From: Clostridiales bacterium
GTDB lineage: Bacteria; Bacillota; Clostridia; Christensenellales; Christensenellaceae
Direction of reading: 5' to 3'
NCBI GenBank assembly: GCA_003343685.1
Contig: QAKS01000003.1
Coordinates: forward strand, 1 to 15,607
Length of the DNA: 15,607 nt
Of this stretch, positions 6,824 to 14,196 are shown one piece after another (positions within the stretch are counted from its first letter, which is position 1; the number at the start of each line of letters is the position of its first letter). The notes beneath the pieces were generated by a model. It ran no database searches and was not told the origin of the DNA. It saw only the letters and a list, made by a program, of their open reading frames with translations. The translations under genes and the position numbers were made by a program.

Positions 6824-7399
6824 ATGAAGGAACTGAATATACTTATTGTTGGCGTAGGCGGGCAGGGTACACTGCTGGCAAGCGTATTGCTGGGAAATCT
6901 CGCGATGAACGGAGGCTATGACGTGAAACTATCCGAGGTTCACGGTATGGCGCAGAGAGGCGGAAGCGTGGTGACCCATGTCCGCATGGGAGAGCAGGAA
7001 GTTTGCGCGCCGGTGATTGACAGAGGCGGCGCCGACATCATAGTTGCCTTTGAAATGCTGGAGGCATACCGTTGGGTAGAATATCTGAAAAAAGGCGGAA
7101 AACTGTTTGTGAACCGCCAGAGAATCAATCCCATGCCGGTAATTATGGGTACGGCGAAATATCCGGACGATATCGAGGGCTTTTTGAAAAGGGAAATAGG
7201 AAACGTAAAGTTTGTAGACGCGCTGGAGATCGCAGAGGAGCTTGGGAATGTCAAGGCGGTGAACACGGTACTCATGGGCGTCTTGGCAAAAGAGCTGCCG
7301 TTTGACAGGGAGGAGTGGCTTGCACAGATTGAAAAGACGGTAAAGCCGCGTTTTGTGGAGCTGAATAAAAAGGCATTTATGCGCGGCTACGAGCTGTAA
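6824..7399 (+). CDS. iorB: indolepyruvate:ferredoxin oxidoreductase, beta subunit
   Basis: The 191-residue gamma-domain-type partner of IorA. It shows the typical N-terminal GVGGQGTLLASVLLG and the SEVHGMAQRGGSV motif of 2-oxoacid oxidoreductase gamma/IorB subunits. The ribosome site AGGAGG lies inside the last codons of iorA, with 2 bp between the genes, so translation is probably coupled and subunit ratio fixed. An open frame extends upstream inside iorA but has no start signal; the ATG at 6824 gives the standard IorB N terminus. Confidence 0.95.
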   Translation: MKELNILIVGVGGQGTLLASVLLGNLAMNGGYDVKLSEVHGMAQRGGSVVTHVRMGEQEVCAPVIDRGGADIIVAFEMLEAYRWVEYLKKGGKLFVNRQRINPMPVIMGTAKYPDDIEGFLKREIGNVKFVDALEIAEELGNVKAVNTVLMGVLAKELPFDREEWLAQIEKTVKPRFVELNKKAFMRGYEL

Positions 7400-7420
7400 G
7401 CCGCAAAAAAGGAGGATACC

Positions 7421-7861
7421 ATGCTGGTAAAACAGGTTTCCGTATTTATCGAGAATACGACGGGCAGGTTGGCGCAGTTTACGGGAGTTTTGAGAGAGGC
7501 AAAGATAGACATTGTAGCCCTGTGTATTGCAGACACGGTGGATTTCGGCATTCTGCGCTGCATTGTGAGCGACCCGGACAAGGCGGCACAGGAGCTGAAA
7601 AGCCACGGCTTTACCGCCAGCATCACCAATATGGTGGCGGTGGAGATAGAGGATAAGCCGGGCGGACTTGCGCGGGTGCTCGATCTGATGGCAGCGGAGG
7701 GAATCGGCGTGGACTATATGTATTCCTTTATACGCGGCCACAAAGGCACGGGGCTTATGCTGTTTAAATTTGCAGATAACGACAGGGCATTGAAGACGCT
7801 GAGCGATAACGGCATCCCCGTACTCTGCCAAAAGGACATTAACGAACTGAAGATAAGGTAG
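7421..7861 (+). CDS. tandem ACT-domain amino-acid-binding protein
   Basis: A 146-residue protein made of two ACT domains and nothing else. The first is about residues 1-68 (QVSVFIENTTGRLAQFTGVL), the second about 70-140 (VAVEIEDKPGGLARVLDLMA). The N/D-x(1-2)-G-x-L turns where ACT domains bind amino acids are present in both (TGRLAQ and PGGLAR). It has no catalytic or DNA-binding domain, so it probably binds an amino acid and acts on a partner protein. GGAGG precedes the ATG by 5-6 bases, and it is 21 bp after iorB and 9 bp before alr. Such proteins are often found next to ior and paaK genes in anaerobes; a sensor of aromatic amino acids for this operon is an inference. Confidence 0.88.
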   Translation: MLVKQVSVFIENTTGRLAQFTGVLREAKIDIVALCIADTVDFGILRCIVSDPDKAAQELKSHGFTASITNMVAVEIEDKPGGLARVLDLMAAEGIGVDYMYSFIRGHKGTGLMLFKFADNDRALKTLSDNGIPVLCQKDINELKIR

Positions 7862-7870
7862 GGGATTATA

Positions 7871-8956
7871 TTGCTTAGAAGGACGTTTGCCGAAATAAAT
7901 CTGGGGAACATTGCCCACAATATCGGCGAACTGAAAAGGTGCTGCGGTACAGAGGTGATGGCGGTCATCAAGGCGGACGCATACGGACACGGCGTCTGCC
8001 GGGTGGCGGAGCGGGCGCTCATGAGCGGCGTGACATGGGCTGCGGTGGCAACGCCGGATGAGGCGATGGAGCTGCGCAAAGCGTTTTCAGACATGCATAT
8101 TCTCATTCTTTCGCCTGTGGAGGACGACACGGTGGCAACGCTGGCAGAGCACGATATCTCTATGACACTGTGTTCCGCCGAACAGGCTCGCGTGATGGGC
8201 GAGTTAAAAGGCGCGGTGAAGGCGCACGTCAAGGTCGATACGGGCATGGGCAGGGTGGGACTCGTTACAGACGATGAGTTCCGGAAGTTGATTGACGTTT
8301 TAAAAGCATCTCCGAACATTCAGGCGGAGGGGATTTTTACCCATTTTGCCACGGCGGACGAGGCGGACAAAACGTTTACGAAAAAACAGCTGAACCGATT
8401 CCTGCAGGTTTGCGGAATGTTTGAAAAAGCAGGGTTTCATCCTCTGCGCCATGCGGCGAACAGCGCTGCGATCATAGATGTCAAAGAGGCGTGCATTGAC
8501 CTGTGTCGGATGGGAATTTCGCTGTATGGGTATATGCCGTCCGACACCATGCTGAATTACAATGTGGATTTGCGCCCGGTGATGAGCCTGAAAAGCTATG
8601 TATCGTTTGTCAAGACGATTCATAAAGGAGACAGTGTCAGCTATGGGCGCACCTATATCGCCGGGGGAGACAGGCGCATTGCGACGATTCCCATTGGCTA
8701 TGCGGACGGATACAGACGGGAGCTTTCGGGCAAGGGACGCGTCTATATCGATGGCGTCGGCGTTCCCGTGGCAGGACGGGTCTGTATGGATCAGATAATG
8801 GTTGATGTGACGGGGCTGGAGGTCAGCGTGGGAGACGAGGCGGTGCTGATGGACGAGCGGTTTTCTGCGGACGATATGGCACGGATTGCCGGGACAATCA
8901 GTTATGAAATATTGACAGGCATTACAAAGCGCGTCCCAAGAGTTTATGTCGGCTGA
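7871..8956 (+). CDS. alr: alanine racemase
   Basis: A pyridoxal-phosphate fold-type III racemase of 361 residues that makes D-alanine for the cell wall. The cofactor lysine is Lys34 in AVIKADAYGHG. The second catalytic residue is Tyr258 in VSYGRTY, followed by ATIPIGYADGY and VAGRVCMDQ, all hallmarks of Alr. The start is TTG at 7871, with AGGGG about 7-8 bases upstream; this gives the expected N terminus (RTFAEINLGNIAHN). It begins 9 bp after the ACT gene and its end overlaps the next gene by 11 bp, so it belongs to the same transcript. Why a racemase follows an aromatic-acid module is unclear; the link may be only positional. Confidence 0.96.
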   Translation: MLRRTFAEINLGNIAHNIGELKRCCGTEVMAVIKADAYGHGVCRVAERALMSGVTWAAVATPDEAMELRKAFSDMHILILSPVEDDTVATLAEHDISMTLCSAEQARVMGELKGAVKAHVKVDTGMGRVGLVTDDEFRKLIDVLKASPNIQAEGIFTHFATADEADKTFTKKQLNRFLQVCGMFEKAGFHPLRHAANSAAIIDVKEACIDLCRMGISLYGYMPSDTMLNYNVDLRPVMSLKSYVSFVKTIHKGDSVSYGRTYIAGGDRRIATIPIGYADGYRRELSGKGRVYIDGVGVPVAGRVCMDQIMVDVTGLEVSVGDEAVLMDERFSADDMARIAGTISYEILTGITKRVPRVYVG

Positions 8957-9500
8957 GGGGAAGGAAGGTCTGCGGGCCGCCGCCCGCGTTCTGCGGGACG
9001 GACTGGACGCCGGAAAACGGGAGAAAGCCTCCCGCGCCATTTGTAGTTTGCTGGAACAGACTGTCGGGAATACAGAAAAGGGCGTATTTATTTACGCCTC
9101 CTTTGGAAGTGAGACGGATACATGGTCTGCGATTGCGCGGATGATAGAAAGAGGTATTGACGTCTGCCTGCCGCGAATTACCGAACAGGGCAGAATGGAG
9201 GCGGTGCAGTGGGATGGCTCGTCGGTTCTGGTCAAAAACAGCTTCGGCATTTACGAGCCTGCGGGAGATGGTTACCGAAAACCCATCGGACATATTGTCG
9301 TCCCGGGGCTGGCTTTTGACAGGCAGGGCGGACGCATCGGCTATGGCGGCGGATACTATGACAGATGGCTGGCAGAACATGCTGCAGAGCGAGTGATCGG
9401 CATTGCATTTGAGGCGCAGGTGGCAGAAAGGGTCTGCACGGATGCGGGGGATTTTCCCGTGGATATGCTGATAACGGAATGTGGCCTGTCGGTGTTTTGA
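8946..9500 (+). CDS. 5-formyltetrahydrofolate cyclo-ligase
   Basis: Converts 5-formyl-THF to 5,10-methenyl-THF with ATP in one-carbon metabolism. The 184 residues show the late family signature GLAFDRQGGRIGYGGGYYDR at 121-140, the FIYASFGSETDT segment at 48-59, and a C-terminal VDMLITE. The ATG at 8946 overlaps the end of alr by 11 bp and has only a weak AAGAG ribosome site, which suggests translational coupling. The N terminus lacks the usual K-x2-LR right at the start, but a KEGLRAAARVLR segment at 6-17 fits. This is the last gene of the run that begins with paaK. Confidence 0.93.
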   Translation: MSAEGKEGLRAAARVLRDGLDAGKREKASRAICSLLEQTVGNTEKGVFIYASFGSETDTWSAIARMIERGIDVCLPRITEQGRMEAVQWDGSSVLVKNSFGIYEPAGDGYRKPIGHIVVPGLAFDRQGGRIGYGGGYYDRWLAEHAAERVIGIAFEAQVAERVCTDAGDFPVDMLITECGLSVF

Positions 9501-9523
9501 TCGTTACTTTTTTGTAAAACTAC

Positions 9524-9552
9524 TTTACTTTTTCGCAATGTTCCATTATATT
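9524..9552 (+). promoter_or_regulatory. candidate promoter of rsmD-coaD operon
   Basis: TTTACT at 9524-9529 and TATATT at 9547-9552 have a 17-base spacer (four and five matches to consensus). The promoter lies in the only sizeable gap between the alr-side operon and rsmD, with a predicted start near 9559 and GGAGG at 9584-9588. Confidence 0.5.
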
Positions 9553-9574
9553 ATTATTAGCATTGCGGAACGTT
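9534..9574. repeat. overlapping inverted repeats around the -10 box
   Basis: CGCAATG at 9534-9540 is repeated inverted as CATTGCG at 9561-9567. A second, interleaved pair is AATGTTCC at 9537-9544 with GGAACGTT at 9567-9574 (eight pairs, one G-T). The arms flank the predicted -10 element, so they could be an operator or alternative RNA stems. Confidence 0.45.
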
Positions 9575-9599
9575 CGGAAATGCGGAGGACAGGCGTCAT

Positions 9600-10133
9600 A
9601 TGAGAGTTGTTGCGGGAACTGCGAGAGGAGTTCGCCTGCGTGCGAAAGAGGGACTGACAACCCGCCCCACAACAGACAGGGTCAAGGAGGCCGTGTTTGG
9701 CTCCCTTCAATTTGACATTCCCGGAGCAAAGGTGCTGGATCTGTTTGCAGGTTCCGGCGGCATGGGAATCGAAGCGCTGTCGCGCGGTGCGGAAAGCGCG
9801 GTTTTTGTAGAAAGAGACAGAGAAGCGGTTCGTATCATAAAAAGCAATCTCGAGGCGACCCGGCTTACGCAGAGGGCAAGGGTCATGGCGGAGGATTGTC
9901 AGACAGCGGTCAGCGCGCTGTGCGAGCCGTTTGATTTTATCTTTATGGATCCGCCGTATGCCTGCGGCTTGTATCAGAGCATATGTGACGCGCTGACAGC
10001 GTCCGGTGCGTTCGGCGCGAAAACAGTACTCATTGCGGAGCATGACGGCAGGGGGGTAATCGCAGGCCTCATGAAAATAAAGGAAAAGAAATACGGTAAG
10101 ACAGTGATTTCGTTTTACAGATTGGGAGAATAA
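9600..10133 (+). CDS. rsmD: 16S rRNA (guanine966-N2)-methyltransferase
   Basis: A SAM-dependent methyltransferase of 177 residues that modifies G966 of 16S rRNA during 30S assembly. It starts with the family-typical RVVAGTARGVRL and TRPTTDRVKEAVF. SAM-binding motif I is LDLFAGSGGMGIEALSRGA at 46-64, and the catalytic DPPY is at 117-120. GGAGG lies 11 bases before the ATG, a somewhat long spacing. coaD starts 6 bp downstream, the conserved rsmD-coaD order seen in many Bacillota (ylbH-ylbI in Bacillus). Confidence 0.95.
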   Translation: MRVVAGTARGVRLRAKEGLTTRPTTDRVKEAVFGSLQFDIPGAKVLDLFAGSGGMGIEALSRGAESAVFVERDREAVRIIKSNLEATRLTQRARVMAEDCQTAVSALCEPFDFIFMDPPYACGLYQSICDALTASGAFGAKTVLIAEHDGRGVIAGLMKIKEKKYGKTVISFYRLGE

Positions 10134-10139
10134 ATAACA

Positions 10140-10604
10140 GTGGTCTGTGTATTTGCGGGAAGTTTTGACCCCGTAACGCTGGGGCATGTGGATATTATAG
10201 AGCGCGGCGCCGCCAAGGCGGACAGGCTGTATGTGGTGATCATGTACAACGTGCGGAAAAAGTGTATGTTTTCCTTGGAAAAACGCACACAAATGCTGAA
10301 GATGGCATTGTCGCATTTGAAAAACGTCATTGTGGAGAGCTATGACGGACTGCTGGTTGACTATGTGACAGAGAAAAAGGCGGACTGTGTCATACGCGGC
10401 GTGAGAAACGCCAATGATTTTGAGTATGAGCGCGATATGGCCATCGCCAACAAGCGTCTCGGGAATGTGGAGACGTTTTTGTTGGTCACGCGGGGCGAAT
10501 ATTCGGGAATCAGCTCAGGCTTTGTCAGAGAGCTGCTGCAATTCGGGGGTGATCCGACGAATTTTGTTCCTAAGGAGATTATAAAAGAGCTTTCGGGCTT
10601 TTGA
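10140..10604 (+). CDS. coaD: phosphopantetheine adenylyltransferase
   Basis: Transfers AMP from ATP to 4'-phosphopantetheine, the penultimate step of coenzyme A synthesis. The 154 residues match the family length. The nucleotidyltransferase motif is in GSFDPVTLGHVDII, with TLGH at 14-17. RGVRNANDFEYE holds the substrate-binding segment, and the C-terminal ISSGFVREL contains the family ISS motif. The start is GTG at 10140, with GGGAG 11 bases upstream, and it places Met1 directly before the first beta strand as expected. Supply of CoA links loosely to the CoA-using paaK, ior and pta genes nearby, but coaD is housekeeping. Confidence 0.96.
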   Translation: MVCVFAGSFDPVTLGHVDIIERGAAKADRLYVVIMYNVRKKCMFSLEKRTQMLKMALSHLKNVIVESYDGLLVDYVTEKKADCVIRGVRNANDFEYERDMAIANKRLGNVETFLLVTRGEYSGISSGFVRELLQFGGDPTNFVPKEIIKELSGF

Positions 10605-10623
10605 TAAACAAGGGGGTTTTGAA

Positions 10624-11130
10624 ATGGAAAAACTGGATGTATACGCATTGATCGACGAGCTGCAGGAAGAGATACAGATGAGCCCGACGAAGGGCTTTTC
10701 AAAGTCGAAGCTCGTCGATGAGAAGATCGTCCTTGAAATTATAGATGATATCAGGCGCGCCCTGAAAGACGAGCTGGAGTTTTCCAAGCGCGTTCTGAAG
10801 GACAAGGAACAGATCATTAAATCTGCACAGGCGCAGGCTGAAGAGATCAAGAAGCAGTCGGCTGTAGAAGTAGAGGAGATGGTCAGGGAGAGCGCCGTGA
10901 CCAAGGCCGCCCACGATAAGGCAGAGCAGATTCTGGAAAACAGCAAAAATAAAGCCGCGGCGATCCGCAAGAGTGCGATGGACTATGCGGAAGAGGTTTT
11001 TGACGATCTGGAGGATTACTATAAGGAAAATATAGATTTGATTCGCGAGAACAGAGCGAGACTGCACGGCAAGGGCAGCACGGCAGCGCCTCAGCGTCTG
11101 GAAGACGAGGACGAAAGCTCTATTCTCTGA
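10624..11130 (+). CDS. coiled-coil protein of unknown function
   Basis: A 168-residue, highly charged soluble protein. A non-helical N-terminal segment with a KGFSKSKLVDEK stretch (about 1-35) is followed by a long predicted helix, about residues 36-147, rich in Glu, Lys, Ala and Gln and with heptad-like spacing. An acidic tail ends DEDESSIL. It resembles the coiled-coil proteins often annotated as ATPase or V-type ATP synthase subunit H in Clostridia, and DivIVA-like or ATP synthase b/E stalk helices in general form. No nucleotide-binding motif is present, so an ATPase label would be wrong. It follows coaD by 19 bp with AGGGGG before its ATG. Its last 40 bp overlap the 3' end of ylbJ on the other strand. 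Confidence 0.85.
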   Translation: MEKLDVYALIDELQEEIQMSPTKGFSKSKLVDEKIVLEIIDDIRRALKDELEFSKRVLKDKEQIIKSAQAQAEEIKKQSAVEVEEMVRESAVTKAAHDKAEQILENSKNKAAAIRKSAMDYAEEVFDDLEDYYKENIDLIRENRARLHGKGSTAAPQRLEDEDESSIL

Positions 11131-12140
11131 GATTTTGCGCTGACTTTGGCCAGCAGACAGACAGCGATTGCCGGGGGGAGCGCAAGCAACCACAGAATGG
11201 ATGGCGTGCAGCAGGTTCCGGCGGGCGGGAAAAGCCACAGCAGTGCAACCGTAAAAAGACAGGCAAGTGCGCCGTGGAGCGTTTTATTCAGCGCAAAGCG
11301 GCGGCATTTTATGTCGGCGCGGGAGGCGATGGCCAACGTCTGCAAATGAACAGCCATACCGCCGAAGCCGAGCAGGAGGCTGATCATGGGGAGTGCAGAC
11401 GGAAGCGGAAGCGCTGATGCGGCGCTACAGCCGGTGGTCAGTTCGGCAATGCCCGTAACGGTGGCAAAGACAGGCGGAGGAACAAAGAGCCAAGCGGCGA
11501 TGCAGTTGGCAGCGGCCGAAAACAGCGCCATGGTGCCGCATACGGTGAGCATGGCGGAGACGGAGCCGGAAAGGGCAGAGGAAAACCGGGCAGCGGGAGA
11601 AAGTGCCCGCCGCATGACCGGATGGATGAAGGCCTGTTCGGACTGTATGCGGCTGCGGCAGGAGATAAGAGCAACAGCGACAGCAGCGACATAATGCGGG
11701 ACGATGAGGTATGGCGCGAAAGAGACGTCCCCCAGCATTCCGGCAGCAACAGTACCCGTCATGAACATAGGGCCTGATGTGCTTGTGGCCGAGATCATAG
11801 CAGAGGCATCCTCTTTTGAAATGGTTCCGTTTGCCGCAAGATCAGCAGTCAACTTGGCTCCGCACGGGTATCCTGCCAAAAAGGACGCCAGAAGCACGAA
11901 GATGAATGACGGCGGCATGGAAAAGAGCTTGTGCGACAATGGCGCAAGAAAACGGGTGAGTTTTTGCACAGCAGAAGACTCAATCAGGATGGTGGAGACG
12001 ACCATGAAGGGAAAGAGCGCCGGAAATACACGCTCTGCCCACAGGACGAGAGCGCCCGAAGCGCCCTCTATGGCAGCCCCGGGCGACAGCAGAAATAAAA
12101 TCAGCCCTGCGGCTGACAGGATAATCATGGCGATATTCAT
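11091..12140 (-). CDS. ylbJ: YlbJ-type sporulation integral membrane protein
   Basis: A polytopic membrane protein, 349 residues from this start, with about eight hydrophobic segments and the nucleoside-recognition (Gate) domain pattern. Features seen are RVFPALFPFMVVSTIL near the N terminus, SFLAGYPCGAKLTADL, SATSTSGPMFMTGTV, and LGFGGMAVHLQTL near the C terminus, all typical of YlbJ. In Bacillus, YlbJ is made in the mother cell and is needed for spore cortex formation. Its place between coaD and the patatin gene matches ylbI-ylbJ-ylbK. The start is uncertain: no ribosome site precedes the ATG at 12140 or the in-frame ATG at 12128. The 3' end overlaps the coiled-coil gene convergently by 40 bp. 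Confidence 0.9.
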   Translation of the reverse strand: MNIAMIILSAAGLILFLLSPGAAIEGASGALVLWAERVFPALFPFMVVSTILIESSAVQKLTRFLAPLSHKLFSMPPSFIFVLLASFLAGYPCGAKLTADLAANGTISKEDASAMISATSTSGPMFMTGTVAAGMLGDVSFAPYLIVPHYVAAVAVALISCRSRIQSEQAFIHPVMRRALSPAARFSSALSGSVSAMLTVCGTMALFSAAANCIAAWLFVPPPVFATVTGIAELTTGCSAASALPLPSALPMISLLLGFGGMAVHLQTLAIASRADIKCRRFALNKTLHGALACLFTVALLWLFPPAGTCCTPSILWLLALPPAIAVCLLAKVSAKSQRIELSSSSSRR

Positions 12141-12170
12141 ATTATAGGAATATGAAAGGAGAAATCTAAT

Positions 12171-12938
12171 ATGACGAAAAAAGTAGGATTGGCGCTGGGA
12201 AGCGGTGCGGCGCGCGGTTTCGCCCATATTGGTGTGATACAGGTTTTTCTGGAAAATAATATACCGATTGATGTAGTAACCGGGTGCAGCATGGGGGCGC
12301 TCATCGGGGGGCTTTATGTATCCGGGGTCGACATGTACTATCTCCAGCGGTATGCTGAGAAGTTTGACATGCGCCAGTATTACGACATATCCATGCGGAA
12401 CGGCGGGCTTATCAAGGGAAGGCGGATTGAGGAGCTGCTGCGTCTGCTGACAAAAAATACGACGATTGAACAGGGGATCGTGCCGTATGGCTGCACGGCG
12501 GTTGACGTCTGTACAGGAGAGATTGTGGAGTTTACAAAGGGTGTGATGTATCAGGCGATACGCGCCAGCATTTCTATACCCGGTGTATTTACGCCCTATG
12601 ATATAGACGGCAGGCTCTATATAGATGGCGGCGTTTTGGAACGGATTCCGCTCGGAACGGCCAGAGAGCTTGGGGCAGATGTGGTTATTGCCGTCGACGT
12701 GGCGGAGCGCGGGCAGGTTCGACCGAAGCCCAAAAATATCATTGATACGATGCGCGATACAATGGCAATAACGGATTGGGTGATCTGGCAGCAAAAGGAA
12801 AAGGAAGCGGATCTGATGATTATACCCGATGTGTATGAAATCGATCCGCTGACAAGCAAGGACGCTGCGAAATGTATGGAGCGGGGTCGTATGGCGGCGG
12901 AAAAACTGCTGCCCGAAATCAAAGAACTGATTCAGTAA
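12171..12938 (+). CDS. patatin-like phospholipase (RssA/YlbK family)
   Basis: A serine lipase-like protein of 255 residues with a catalytic Ser-Asp dyad. The oxyanion-hole segment GSGAARG is at 10-16, the nucleophile is Ser40 in GCSMG, and the Asp is Asp152 in IDGG. No signal peptide or transmembrane segment is seen, so it is probably cytoplasmic and may work at the inner membrane face. AAGGAG is 9 bases before the ATG. It diverges from ylbJ across only 30 bp and overlaps tmcAL at its 3' end by 20 bp. The position equals ylbK in Bacillus. Substrate is unknown. Confidence 0.94.
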   Translation: MTKKVGLALGSGAARGFAHIGVIQVFLENNIPIDVVTGCSMGALIGGLYVSGVDMYYLQRYAEKFDMRQYYDISMRNGGLIKGRRIEELLRLLTKNTTIEQGIVPYGCTAVDVCTGEIVEFTKGVMYQAIRASISIPGVFTPYDIDGRLYIDGGVLERIPLGTARELGADVVIAVDVAERGQVRPKPKNIIDTMRDTMAITDWVIWQQKEKEADLMIIPDVYEIDPLTSKDAAKCMERGRMAAEKLLPEIKELIQ

Positions 12939-14076
12939 CCAAAAGCGGCGTTGTGTAGTCGAGTCCCGATGGGAGAGACGGATGGAGCAGGCACGACCGC
13001 ATGTCCGTCGCGTGAATATCCAGTAGCAGGCCGGGGTGTGTCGTGTGCTTAGGAGAAGTGACGACCGGAATGCGCGAGGTTTTTGAAAGCAAGGAGAGCA
13101 GATCGCTGCTCTCCTTTTTGACAGCCAAAACCCGCGCATAGAGCGGGGCGGCGTCGATCGTTCTGTTCAGCTCTTTTGTGATGCCGAGAAAGACGTTGGC
13201 GACAATGCGTTTCACACGAGCCATGGTGTACCGTTTGGATTTGACGCTACCGATCAGTTCCGCATAGCTGCGGGCTGTTGCACAGGAGGAGAGGAGGCGA
13301 TGCTCCAGCCCTTCGGAAACCTCTGCAATACCGCAAAGATATTGGGCGGAAGCGGAGCGCAGCGCCCACTGCACCGCAGGAAACATAGACGCTGCAAAGA
13401 CCGGCGTCTCTTTGGAATAGGGGGCGCCGGACATGCCGTTTTCCATGGCGGTGCGTATGGCAAGAGCGCTCGGAAATTGCCCCGCTATGTCGGTGCTGTT
13501 ATAGGCGGAGCCGCGGCGCTTTATGGCGACGGGAGTGATGGCGCTTCCTGTGCGGATGAGCGATTTGATGTATTCCACAGCCAGAGCGTCGTTGGGCAGG
13601 GAAAGGGAAGAGAGGTCTGTGCCGAGAAGCACTGCCGCAGCCTGTTCCCGGGCGGAGGGGAAGGAAACGCCCCGGTCGAGAAGCTGTTTTAATGCGGATT
13701 GATAGGCAGGGCTTTCGTCGGCAAAAAAGGTTCCCAGACGTCGTAAGTACTCCACGTCGCCGCTTTCAGAGCCGAAGCTTAGAAAATTGACAAGATCAAG
13801 GCCGTTCAAAACAGATACGGCGCCGAAGGCAAAGCGTTCGGCCCCGGCAGCGGCATATGTGGCGGGCAATTCGAGAACAAGGTCTGCTCCGGCCCGGACA
13901 GCTGCCTCCGCCCGGCTCCACTTGCTGAAAATGGCGGGTTCCCCGCGCTGGGTAAAGCTGCCGCTCATAATGACGATGAGCCGGTCGCATTCGGTGATGC
14001 GCCGGGTTTCCTCAATATGGTAGCGGTGACCGTCGTGAAGGGGGTTATATTCGGAAATAATTGCTGTTACAATCAT
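12919..14076 (-). CDS. tmcAL: tRNA(Met) cytidine acetate ligase
   Basis: Formerly YlbM. It uses acetate and ATP to acetylate C34 of elongator tRNA-Met, giving ac4C. The 385 residues show the nucleotidyltransferase-type HDGH in ISEYNPLHDGHRYH near 8-21, followed by SGSFTQRGEPAIFSKWSRA, LPNDALAVEYIKSL, and IKRRGSAYNS, all family signatures. The start is firm: GAGGAG lies 5 bases before the ATG. It overlaps the patatin gene convergently by 20 bp and diverges from pta across 120 bp. The acetate it uses is the end product of the adjacent pta-ackA pathway, although the neighbourhood is ancient and probably not a regulatory link. Confidence 0.95.
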   Translation of the reverse strand: MIVTAIISEYNPLHDGHRYHIEETRRITECDRLIVIMSGSFTQRGEPAIFSKWSRAEAAVRAGADLVLELPATYAAAGAERFAFGAVSVLNGLDLVNFLSFGSESGDVEYLRRLGTFFADESPAYQSALKQLLDRGVSFPSAREQAAAVLLGTDLSSLSLPNDALAVEYIKSLIRTGSAITPVAIKRRGSAYNSTDIAGQFPSALAIRTAMENGMSGAPYSKETPVFAASMFPAVQWALRSASAQYLCGIAEVSEGLEHRLLSSCATARSYAELIGSVKSKRYTMARVKRIVANVFLGITKELNRTIDAAPLYARVLAVKKESSDLLSLLSKTSRIPVVTSPKHTTHPGLLLDIHATDMRSCLLHPSLPSGLDYTTPLLVTESVL

Positions 14077-14095
14077 AAAAACTCCTCATTGGTGC

Positions 14096-14124
14096 TTTTC
14101 AAAACGCTATATTTGAGTTATAAT
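14096..14124 (+). promoter_or_regulatory. candidate promoter of pta-ackA
   Basis: TTTTCA at 14096-14101 and a perfect TATAAT at 14119-14124 are separated by 17 bases. The predicted leader is about 66 bases and very AT-rich. The same gap must carry the minus-strand tmcAL promoter; a TATAAT on that strand near 14147-14142 is a weak candidate. Confidence 0.45.
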
Positions 14125-14196
14125 GTCTAAGTTACGATTATATTATACAGAATAATAGCATTTAATTAAACTATATTTTAAGGAAGGTACGAAAAC

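Noticed and set aside
5853..7990. Long open frames antisense to iorA, iorB, ACT and alr
   Set aside because: They are shadows produced by codon bias of well-supported plus-strand genes; no recognisable domain or start signal.
10624..11130. V-type ATP synthase subunit or ATPase
   Set aside because: Only a generic coiled coil is seen, with no P-loop and no other ATP synthase genes nearby.
12141..13139. Upstream extension of the ylbJ frame to 682 residues
   Set aside because: The added part is antisense to the patatin gene and part of tmcAL, and is not membrane-like; the YlbJ domain starts at about 12140.
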